A stretch of DNA of 18,237 nucleotides. It comes from an uncultured Lachnospiraceae bacterium (GTDB lineage: Bacteria; Bacillota; Clostridia; Lachnospirales; Lachnospiraceae). The position numbers were made by a program, and so were the translations under genes. The stretch covers positions 1 to 18,237 of the forward strand of contig CAKREB010000026.1 of assembly GCA_934317005.1 (NCBI GenBank), written 5' to 3'. The notes beneath the pieces are model-generated. The model was not told the DNA's origin. It ran no database searches and worked only from the letters and a program-made list of their open reading frames with translations. Positions 1 through 6,978 of this stretch are shown here, in pieces. The stretch's first letter is position 1. The number at the start of each line of letters is the position of its first letter.

Positions 1-3000
1 AATCAGACAGATAACAAGAGAGCTGATTGATATCCAGATGGATGGCTGCAGCGAGGAGGAGCTTTCTGATAAGCAGAAACTTCTTAATGTAAAATATGAT
101 GCCTTCGTAAAGCAGTATGGAGCCATTACTTCAAAAGCAAACAGAATAGCATTCAGGGATGACAGCGATTATCCACTTCTTTGCAGTCTTGAGGAAGTAA
201 ACGAAGATGGGGAGGTGAAAAAAGCGGATATGTTTTATAAGCAGACGATTAAGGCAAAGACAGTCATAGACAGAGTGGAGACCGCTGTGGAAGCATTAAA
301 TGTATCCGTCAATGAATTTGGATATGTAAATCTTGCCTATATGCTTTCTATCTATGAGCCGGATATTATAAATGCAAAGGAAGAACTTGCAGAAAAGTCC
401 GGACAGACAGTGGATGAGATAACGCTAAGTGATGATGCATTAGCAGAGCTTAGAAGGGCAGTCCTTGTGGAAGAGCTGGACGGACTGGTTTTCCTAAATC
501 CAGACCGCTACAACGAGAACAATCCCGACATCGGCTGGGAGACAGCAGACGAGTATCTTTCGGGAAATGTGAGAGACAAACTTCGTGTAGCAAAGGCTAT
601 GGCGGCTGATACAGACAATCCGCAGGCAGAAAGATTTGCAGGAAATGTGGCAGCACTTGAAAAGGTGCAGCCGGAATGGATTGAAGCCTCGGATATTGAT
701 GTAAAGATTGGTACGACATGGATTGAGTCGCTTGATTATGAGCAGTTTATCTATGAGCTTCTCAATACACCAAGAAGAGCAAGGGCAGTCAGAAGCCAGT
801 TTTACAATACAGGCATTCAGGTACACTTAAATAAGATGAGCATGGAATGGTTCATCGAGAATAAGAGCATGGATAAGCATTCAGTGGCAGCTACTAAGAC
901 CTATGGTACAAGCCGCATGGATGCTTATTCTATTTTTGAGGATACGCTGAATCTTAAAACTGTAACAGTAAGGGACAGGATTGATGACGGTGATGGCAAA
1001 TATCATTACGAAGTCAATAAGAATGAGACAATGCTTGCAAGGGAAAAACAGAACATGATCAAGGAAAAGTTCAAGGAATGGCTGTTTTCAGAGCCGGAAC
1101 GCAGACAGAAATATGTGGAGTATTATAACGAGACATTCAATAATATCCGCCTGCGTGAGTATGATGGAAGCCATTTACAGTTTCCGGGAATGAATCCGGC
1201 GATTGAGTTAAAGCCTCATCAGAAAAATGCTGTGGCAAGAATCCTTCTCGGAGGAAACACGCTTCTTGCTCACTGCGTAGGAGCTGGAAAAAGTTTTGAG
1301 ATGATGGCGGCATGTATGGAACAGAAGAGATTAGGACTTGCCAATAAGACAATTATGGTAGTTCCCAAACCTCTTATCGGGCAGACAGCCAGTGAGTTTT
1401 TAAGACTTTATCCGTCAGCAAATATTCTTGTTGCAACGGAGCGTGACTTTGAAAAGAGCCGCAGAAAGCAGTTTGTATCAAGGATTGCTACGGGTGATTA
1501 TGACTGCATTATCATGTCACACTCGCAGTTTGAGAAGATACCGATATCTGCAGAAAGAAAAGAGCGGATGCTTAATGAGCAGATAGAGGAAATCAGCTAT
1601 GCCATTGATGAAATGAAAGAGCGTAATGGAGAACGCTGGACAGTAAAGCAGATGGAGAGCCAGAAGAAAAAACTGGAGGAACAGCTTAAATCCCTTACGG
1701 ATGAGAGCAGAAAAGATGACCTGATTACCTTTGAGGAGCTGGGTGTGGATTCGATTATGGTAGATGAAGCACATAATTTTAAGAACCTTGCCATATTTTC
1801 AAAGATGAATAATGTGTCCGGTATCAGCAGTTCAGGGGCAAAGAAGTCAACAGATATGCAGCTTAAATGTCAGTATCTATCTGAGATTAATGATGGCAGG
1901 GGCATTGTATTTGCGACAGGTACTCCAATCAGCAATACGATGTGTGAGATGTATGTCATGCAGCTTTATCTTCAGAAAGCAGCACTTGAAGAGATGGGAA
2001 TCCATCACTTTGATTCATGGGCAGCCAACTTTGGAGAAGTAACAACAGCCTTAGAGCTTACTGTAGAAGGCAGTGGTTTTAGATTTAAGAGCAGGTTCAA
2101 TAAGTTTACGAATCTGCCGGAGCTTATGAACATTTTCAGAGAGGTTGCTGATGTGCAGACTGCCGATATGCTGGACTTAGATGTACCGGCACTAAGGGGA
2201 GGCAAGCCCATCATAGTTGAGTCAGAGCCTGACTGGTATGTAAAACAGGTTATGGAGGACTTTGTTGTCAGGGCAGAGCGTATCAGAGGCGGAGGAGTCG
2301 ATCCTAGTGTTGACAATTTCTTAAAGATAACACATGAGGCAAGACTTCTTGGAACCGATGCAAGGCTGATCGATAAGGACGCACCAAATAATCCGGATGG
2401 CAAGCTTAATAAGGTAGCAGAAAATGTGTGGAAAGAATATGAGAAAGGAAATGCTGATGGTCATATAGGCTGTCAGCTTATTTTTTCGGATATCGGAACA
2501 CCGGGACCGGATAAGGATTTCACTATCTATGATTATCTGAAGGAAACACTGGTGCAGTATGGTATTCCAGCAGATGAGATAGCATTTATCCATGATGCCA
2601 AGACCGATGCCCAGAGGGATGCACTCTTTAAGGAGATGAGGACAGGTAAGAAGAAAGTCCTTATCGGTTCAACGGACAAGTGTGGAACAGGTGTCAATGT
2701 CCAGACACACCTTGTTGCAATGCACCATGTAGACTGTCCTTGGAAGCCAAGTTCCATAGAACAGAGAGAGGGACGAGGTATCCGACAGGGCAATGAAAAC
2801 AAGGAAGTTGCGATATACAGATATGTCACAAAGGGAACATTTGATGCATACAACTGGTCGCTTGTCGAAAATAAGCAGCGTTTTATCAGTCAGGTAATGA
2901 CAAGCAAGGCTATAAGCCGAAGCTGTGAGGATATTGACGAAGCAACACTTTCCTATGCTGAGATTAAGGCGGTTGCCACAGGTAATCCGTTAATCAAGGA

Positions 3001-3736
3001 AAAGATGGAGATTGACAATGATGTACAGAGATTGAAGCTGTTAAAAGCATCGTATGACAATCAGAGATATGGACTTCAGGACAACTTTATGATTAAGTAC
3101 CCGAAGCTCATTAAGACAGCAACAGAAAAGCTTGCCAATGTCCGTGAGGATGTAAAGGCAAGGGATAAGGAGCTGATTGATAATCCGGAATTTGCCATTA
3201 CCATAGGCAAAGCAACCTACACAGAGCGTGTGGATGGTGGAACCATGATGCTTGAAGCAATAAGCAAGTGTAAGACCGGAGAGACAACTGCAATCGGTAA
3301 ATTCCATGGATTTGAGCTGCTTGTGGAAAAGAACTTCCTTGACATCAATTATATGGTGCTTCGTGGAAAGACAGAGTATAAAGCAGAGCTTTCAACCAGT
3401 CCGGTCGGCAGTATGGTGAAGCTTGAAAACCTGTTCAATGGACTCCATGAGAACATTGATTTCCTGGAAAAGAAGATTGAGCAGTACCAGAATGACCTTG
3501 AAGCATCAAAGACTGAGTATGACAAGCCATTTGCGTACAGCAAGGAACTGGAAGAAAAGCTGGCAAGGCAGTGTGAACTGAATGCCCAGCTTGACCTTGA
3601 GAACGCAAAGGCTGTGGATGCAGACCTGAGCGGACCGGAGGAAGAAAGAGAAGCTGATGACAGAATGGAATCTGCAGCAATTGTAGCAGAGGATAAAGGT
3701 GCTTATCCAGCCGACAGAGAGGGCAGAACACGATAG
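1..3736 (+). CDS. Large SNF2/DEAD-like helicase of a conjugative element, 3' part
   Basis: The reading frame is open from base 2, before the first ATG at 38, so the true start lies outside the window and at least 1,244 residues are seen. Superfamily 2 helicase motifs are clear: Walker A CVGAGKS at 1274-1294, DEAH box at 1763-1774, motif III-like FATGTPIS at 1910-1933, and motif VI QREGRGIRQ at 2762-2788. A charged coiled-coil-like tail follows and the protein ends at a TAG at 3734. Giant proteins of this type, often with an N-terminal methylase-like region, are typical of Clostridia conjugative elements and are annotated as helicase, SNF2 or antirestriction proteins. An ATP-dependent DNA translocase role is inferred; the N-terminal domains are not visible. 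The gene is the first of an operon with the sortase 13 bp downstream. Confidence 0.88.
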   Translation, partial: IRQITRELIDIQMDGCSEEELSDKQKLLNVKYDAFVKQYGAITSKANRIAFRDDSDYPLLCSLEEVNEDGEVKKADMFYKQTIKAKTVIDRVETAVEALNVSVNEFGYVNLAYMLSIYEPDIINAKEELAEKSGQTVDEITLSDDALAELRRAVLVEELDGLVFLNPDRYNENNPDIGWETADEYLSGNVRDKLRVAKAMAADTDNPQAERFAGNVAALEKVQPEWIEASDIDVKIGTTWIESLDYEQFIYELLNTPRRARAVRSQFYNTGIQVHLNKMSMEWFIENKSMDKHSVAATKTYGTSRMDAYSIFEDTLNLKTVTVRDRIDDGDGKYHYEVNKNETMLAREKQNMIKEKFKEWLFSEPERRQKYVEYYNETFNNIRLREYDGSHLQFPGMNPAIELKPHQKNAVARILLGGNTLLAHCVGAGKSFEMMAACMEQKRLGLANKTIMVVPKPLIGQTASEFLRLYPSANILVATERDFEKSRRKQFVSRIATGDYDCIIMSHSQFEKIPISAERKERMLNEQIEEISYAIDEMKERNGERWTVKQMESQKKKLEEQLKSLTDESRKDDLITFEELGVDSIMVDEAHNFKNLAIFSKMNNVSGISSSGAKKSTDMQLKCQYLSEINDGRGIVFATGTPISNTMCEMYVMQLYLQKAALEEMGIHHFDSWAANFGEVTTALELTVEGSGFRFKSRFNKFTNLPELMNIFREVADVQTADMLDLDVPALRGGKPIIVESEPDWYVKQVMEDFVVRAERIRGGGVDPSVDNFLKITHEARLLGTDARLIDKDAPNNPDGKLNKVAENVWKEYEKGNADGHIGCQLIFSDIGTPGPDKDFTIYDYLKETLVQYGIPADEIAFIHDAKTDAQRDALFKEMRTGKKKVLIGSTDKCGTGVNVQTHLVAMHHVDCPWKPSSIEQREGRGIRQGNENKEVAIYRYVTKGTFDAYNWSLVENKQRFISQVMTSKAISRSCEDIDEATLSYAEIKAVATGNPLIKEKMEIDNDVQRLKLLKASYDNQRYGLQDNFMIKYPKLIKTATEKLANVREDVKARDKELIDNPEFAITIGKATYTERVDGGTMMLEAISKCKTGETTAIGKFHGFELLVEKNFLDINYMVLRGKTEYKAELSTSPVGSMVKLENLFNGLHENIDFLEKKIEQYQNDLEASKTEYDKPFAYSKELEEKLARQCELNAQLDLENAKAVDADLSGPEEEREADDRMESAAIVAEDKGAYPADREGRTR

Positions 3737-3749
3737 GAGAGTGAATAAT

Positions 3750-4367
3750 ATGAGCATAAGAAAAGTGGTCGCAGGACTACTGATTACAGCAGGGATTGCC
3801 ATTATGGCAGTCCCTTTTTTCTGGCGGGCAACCGGAGAAAAACAGACAGAACAGCTCATAAGTGAATTTGAGCAGACATTGGAGGATGATTACGATGAAG
3901 AAACAGATGTGGAGGAAGAGCAAACCTCCATTAGTAAAGAGGATGAAGCCATTCTTAAAGAAGGCGGTGTTATCGGCATCATTGAGATACCGGGCTTAGA
4001 TATCAGGTATCCGGTAATGGAAGGAACCACAAGTAAAGTGCTTAATGCCGGGATTGGTCATATAGAAGAGACTGCAGGAATCGGAGAAAGTGGCAACTGT
4101 GTATTGTGCGGTCATAATGGCAGCAGATATGGCACATTTTTTACACCACTAAGTCAGATATCCATAGGTGATGAAGTGATGATAACCGACAAAAATGGAT
4201 TGAGGCACATCTATTAGGTAACAGAGACAGAGGTAGTAAATCCATATGATAACAGCATCAAGACGCAGGGAGATGAAAAAGAATTAACTCTTTTTACCTG
4301 TTCGCAGAAGGGTACTATGCGTTTTGTGGTCAGATGCAGATATAAGGAGGCAGTTGTGGATGAATAA
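3750..4367 (+). pseudogene. Sortase (class B/D type) interrupted by an amber codon
   Basis: The start is ATG 3750 behind AGGAGA. Residues 5-25 form an N-terminal membrane anchor (VVAGLLITAGIAIMAVPFF), followed by an acidic linker and the sortase barrel. The catalytic His is in CGHNGS (codon 122). After HIY the frame meets TAG at 4215-4217 (codon 156), but the same frame continues with VTETEVV, the active-site LFTCS (Cys codon 184) and MRFVV (Arg codon 191), ending at TAA 4365-4367. Without the stop it would be an ordinary 205-residue sortase. The expected codon is Glu, Gln or Lys, so one base change explains the break. The truncated product lacks Cys and Arg and should be inactive unless the amber is suppressed. 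The intact frame overlaps the next gene by 8 bases. Sortases of this type attach proteins to the cell wall; no LPxTG substrate is seen here. Confidence 0.85.
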
Positions 4368-4824
4368 AAGATACAGACTGTGTGATGTGGAAGAAGCTGT
4401 ATCAGAATCAGAGGAGCTTATTGATATAGCTGATGACATTGCAGAGATAGATGATGATATGCAGATAGTCATAAGCGGCTGGTGTGTGTATGTTGAGAGT
4501 CTTAACCTTACACTACGACAGGGAATAGCATGTGTATGGGATGAAGGGGAAAGACTTTTTATGCCGGACTTTGATGTGACAGTTGTGTATGAAGGAAACA
4601 TCGAAGCAGGCTACTCCAGAAGCAGAGCTTCTGTCGTTAATGAGTCAGGTGAAAGTATGCAAGCATCCTTTCCTGCTGACTCATTATATTATGAGCAGGA
4701 TGGATTTGTAGTCACTCTTGGCAACTGGTTAAATGGCAGGATGTCAGGTGGACAGATAGAACAGCTTTGGTGTGAGCTTGTCATACCGGAAACTAAAAAT
4801 ACAGATAATGAAAGCGAGGAATAG
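4360..4824 (+). CDS. Unrecognised acidic element protein (154 aa)
   Basis: ATG 4360 is chosen because AAGGAGG lies 9-10 bases upstream (4344-4350) and the start overlaps the end of the sortase frame, suggesting translational coupling. The protein is soluble and acidic: an Asp/Glu-rich N-terminal helix region (residues 8-36) is followed by a probable beta-rich part with scattered Trp and Tyr (GWCVYVES, CVWDEGERLFMPDFDV) and an acidic tail. There is no signal peptide, membrane segment or catalytic motif that I recognise. Its place between sortase and SpoVG genes suggests a conserved accessory gene of this type of element, but no function can be assigned. Confidence 0.75.
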   Translation: MNKRYRLCDVEEAVSESEELIDIADDIAEIDDDMQIVISGWCVYVESLNLTLRQGIACVWDEGERLFMPDFDVTVVYEGNIEAGYSRSRASVVNESGESMQASFPADSLYYEQDGFVVTLGNWLNGRMSGGQIEQLWCELVIPETKNTDNESEE

Positions 4825-4827
4825 CAT

Positions 4828-5517
4828 ATGAAGTATTCAATTAAGGTAAACGAAGTAAGAAGCAAAGAGGGCAGTAATATCAGGGGATTTGCCACAGTGG
4901 TATTTGGTGATTCATTTAAGATTACCAATATCGCAATCCTTGAGAATAAGGATAAGGGAGAACTTTTCGTATCCATGCCAAGATATCGTTCTAATGAGCG
5001 AGATGAAAGCAATGGTGTGATCTATAAGGATGTATGTAATCCTATCACAGCAGAGTTTCGTGAGGAACTCTATACGAATATCCTTAATGCTTATGCAAGA
5101 ATCAAGGAACCGGAAAAAGAGGAAACACAGAAGCAGGAACGTACACAGGAAATGCCAGAGTTTTCTGTAACTGTGACACCTTATGAGAGAGAAGGCAGCA
5201 ATATCAAGGGACTGGCACGAATTTACTTTGAAAACAGTTTCATCGTAAATAATGTCAATATTCTTCAGGGCAAGGAGAAAATCTTTGTATCAATGCCATC
5301 GTACAAGACTAAGCAGGTGGATGAGCAGGGGAAAGCAATCTATCAGGATGTCTGCTATCCGGTAACAAAGGAGTTCAGGGAAAAACTCTATGATGAAATT
5401 ATCTCAGAGTATGAGAAAGCAAAGGATAAGAGCAATGAAAAGGCAAGAGAAAATGCCGAGAAGAATCATGGAAACCCGGATAAGGACATGGATAAAGATG
5501 CAACACCCTTTCGATAA
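4828..5517 (+). CDS. Tandem SpoVG-domain protein
   Basis: The 229-residue protein starts at ATG 4828, three bases after the previous stop. It contains two SpoVG-like domains, roughly residues 1-92 and 110-200. Each repeats the same order: a beta strand with EGSNI(R/K)G, then (K/V)xTN or VNNxxIL, then FVSMP, then VCxPVT/PIT-x-EFRE-L. SpoVG proteins of Firmicutes are small (about 90-100 residues) nucleic-acid-binding regulators; here two copies are fused through a charged linker (EKEETQKQERTQE), with a Lys/Asn/Asp-rich tail. A DNA- or RNA-binding regulatory role within the element is inferred. The chromosomal spoVG protein has one domain, so this is an element-specific form and does not imply sporulation function. 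Confidence 0.85.
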   Translation: MKYSIKVNEVRSKEGSNIRGFATVVFGDSFKITNIAILENKDKGELFVSMPRYRSNERDESNGVIYKDVCNPITAEFREELYTNILNAYARIKEPEKEETQKQERTQEMPEFSVTVTPYEREGSNIKGLARIYFENSFIVNNVNILQGKEKIFVSMPSYKTKQVDEQGKAIYQDVCYPVTKEFREKLYDEIISEYEKAKDKSNEKARENAEKNHGNPDKDMDKDATPFR

Positions 5518-5527
5518 TTAACTGTCA

Positions 5528-5562
5528 GTTTACAGGGGCGGTCAAGGCTGCCCCGTTTACAG
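5528..5562 (+). repeat. Hairpin flanked by 8-bp direct repeats
   Basis: A GC-rich stem, GGGGCGG at 5535-5541 pairing with CTGCCCC at 5548-5554 (one G-U), lies between the tandem SpoVG gene and the next start. Exact direct repeats GTTTACAG sit on both sides (5528-5535 and 5555-5562, the first sharing a base with the stem). No T tract follows, so it is not an obvious terminator. It may be an intercistronic RNA structure or a scar of a tiny insertion. Confidence 0.5.
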
Positions 5563-5577
5563 AATGGAGGAACAGAT

Positions 5578-6504
5578 ATGGATATGGAAGCAGGAAAAAC
5601 ACTTACCAATGAGGAAGTCATAAGAGAACTTCTTGAGTTATTAAAGAAAAATGCCATGAAAGAGCAGGCAAACGATGTATTTGAGATATGCAGTTATGTG
5701 GATGGTCTTGAGAAAAAGATTGATTCCATGACGGAAGAGCTTACCAATATGCAGAAGCAGATCAAGGAAATGCAGGAAGATACACTTATAAATAATGCTA
5801 AAAAGGCATTATCAGAGGCACAGGAGCGACTTAATACCAGATGTGAGAAGATAAAATCACAGGTGTTTCAGGTGAAAGTGCAGGTGAAATCTACTGCAAA
5901 AAGCATTGTAGATGAGGCTAAGGTAAAAGGCAGAGAAGCATTATACAGAGTATCAGAGTTCTTAGGAATAAAGAATAAACTTCTTAATATTCGGGAGAAT
6001 GTAAGAGGAGCAATCAGAACTGTTGATAAGGGTATAGCCAAAACTGCATTGCTTGGAAAAGGTCTTCGTGAGGCAGGACAGACAGCAGCCAATGCATTTC
6101 GTACTTTTGCAGATAAGCCGGAGGTGGATTATTCACAGAAAGAGCAGAATCATACAATAACCAAAGCGGTGATTGTACCGATGAAAGCAGTAAAGAATGT
6201 GCTTGTATCAATGGAACTTCATCTGGATGCATCCATTGATAAGCTGGATAATCTGGCGATGAATGTGCAGATAGATAAGGAAAAGCGTGTGGAGAATACG
6301 AAGAGTGAGAAGCAGAATGTACCTGACAGGGCAGAAGCAGAGCCGGAGAGAGTCAGTGCAGAGATTGTGTATGCTCCGATGGTAGCTGAAGCACATGAGT
6401 ATCAGTATAATGCCGATGCATTTGAGGCTAGAGGTGTTGATGATATAAAGCAGGAAGTGGCATATGAGGAAGCACCGAAGGTGAGCGAAGATAAAGCCAG
6501 ATAG
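5578..6504 (+). CDS. Coiled-coil DUF6674-like protein
   Basis: ATG 5578 has GGAGG seven bases upstream; ATG 5584 is a second in-frame possibility. The 308-residue protein is largely helical. The first 110 residues contain heptad-rich segments (EELTNMQKQIKEMQED), then a Lys/Arg-rich helical middle (residues 95-220) and a low-complexity acidic C-terminus. No transmembrane segment or catalytic motif is visible. The pattern EQANDVFEICSYVDGLEKK matches what I remember of DUF6674 proteins in Lachnospiraceae mobile elements; the family name is from memory and not checked. A structural or scaffold role is a guess. It closes the left operon. Confidence 0.75.
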   Translation: MDMEAGKTLTNEEVIRELLELLKKNAMKEQANDVFEICSYVDGLEKKIDSMTEELTNMQKQIKEMQEDTLINNAKKALSEAQERLNTRCEKIKSQVFQVKVQVKSTAKSIVDEAKVKGREALYRVSEFLGIKNKLLNIRENVRGAIRTVDKGIAKTALLGKGLREAGQTAANAFRTFADKPEVDYSQKEQNHTITKAVIVPMKAVKNVLVSMELHLDASIDKLDNLAMNVQIDKEKRVENTKSEKQNVPDRAEAEPERVSAEIVYAPMVAEAHEYQYNADAFEARGVDDIKQEVAYEEAPKVSEDKAR

Positions 6505-6546
6505 ATAAAGATATATCAGTAGAAATGGTGGTATGCCATATATAAG

Positions 6547-6635
6547 ATGTGCCTTGCGGTACATATCACTAATGGACGAAAGCTTTTAATCTAACCTTGT
6601 AGTGCAAAAGATACAGTAGAATAGCAAGGTCAGAT
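6547..6635 (+). other. Two noncoding inverted repeats after the left operon
   Basis: The 242 bases between the DUF6674-like gene and the minus-strand peptide gene have no plausible coding region. They hold a short stem ATGTGCC (6547-6553) / GGTACAT (6558-6564) and a longer one ATCTAACCTTG (6589-6599) / CAAGGTCAGAT (6625-6635) with one mismatch and a 25-base loop. Neither is followed by a T tract. They could end or buffer the operon, or mark the edge of the AT-rich insertion. Confidence 0.4.
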
Positions 6636-6665
6636 TGTGATAATGATAAATTGATTGCTTATAGA

Positions 6666-6720
6666 TAAAAAATTGCAGGTTCAAAACATACGATGTATTC
6701 GTTAAATTTGAACCTGCAAT
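6666..6720 (-). terminator. Rho-independent terminator of the peptide gene
   Basis: A perfect 14-bp inverted repeat (ATTGCAGGTTCAAA at 6672-6685 and its complement at 6707-6720) begins 27 bases after the peptide gene's stop. On the minus strand it is followed at once by a run of T (plus-strand A run 6667-6672). The plus-strand side has no T tract, so it works for the minus strand. Confidence 0.85.
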
Positions 6721-6746
6721 AAATTACTGTATGAATGAACTCTATA

Positions 6747-6899
6747 TTATCGAGTTCCTCCACCATACGCTGCATGCCATGGCTTTAAACCATAATGGAG
6801 TGCCAAACGAAAGCTATTTGTTGTTGAAAATCCACAATTACAATAATAAGTAGTTCCGCCACAAATATTTTTCATTTCTGTTTCTGATAATTTTCTCAT
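6747..6899 (-). CDS. Double-glycine-leader bacteriocin-like precursor peptide (50 aa)
   Basis: This small gene reads from ATG 6897-6899 to TAA 6747-6749, with AAAGGAG nine bases before the start. Residues 1-15 (MRKLSETEMKNICGG) form a textbook double-glycine leader: LS-x-x-E-M-x-x-I-x-GG, the substrate type of C39 peptidase exporters. The complete exporter is encoded divergently 79 bases away. The predicted mature peptide is residues 16-50: it begins TTYYCNCGF, carries Cys20, Cys22, His35 and His42, is aromatic in the middle, and ends in a Gly-rich tail (GGGTR). There is no modification enzyme in the window, so an unmodified class II bacteriocin or signalling peptide is likely. It has its own -35/-10 promoter and a strong terminator. 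Function and target are inferred; I do not recognise the core sequence. Confidence 0.85.
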   Translation of the reverse strand: MRKLSETEMKNICGGTTYYCNCGFSTTNSFRLALHYGLKPWHAAYGGGTR

Positions 6900-6917
6900 C
6901 GTGTTTATCTCCTTTCA

Positions 6918-6946
6918 TTTTTATATGTCTTATGATATAGTATAAT
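6918..6946 (+). promoter_or_regulatory. Likely -10 region of the exporter operon
   Basis: TATAAT at 6941-6946 is a perfect -10 hexamer 32 bases before the exporter start. The matching -35 position (6918-6923, TTTTTA) is poor, so this promoter is probably weak or assisted. It overlaps the divergent peptide promoter, so the two may interfere or share control. Confidence 0.5.
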
Positions 6947-6960
6947 AGATAAGTAGTCAA
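6932..6960 (-). promoter_or_regulatory. Promoter of the peptide gene
   Basis: On the minus strand TTGACT (6960-6955) and TATCAT (6937-6932) are separated by 17 bases, close to the sigma-A consensus. They lie about 33 bases upstream of the peptide start. The plus-strand promoter of the exporter overlaps the same stretch. Confidence 0.75.
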
Positions 6961-6978
6961 GCATAAGGGAGATTTAAG

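Noticed and set aside
1812..2042. 76-codon plus-strand ORF in another frame of the helicase
   Set aside because: It lies wholly inside the helicase coding region, with no start signals; an overlap artefact.
494..3859. Many minus-strand ORFs inside the helicase gene
   Set aside because: They are antisense to a gene with clear helicase motifs, lack ribosome sites, and show no recognisable domains.
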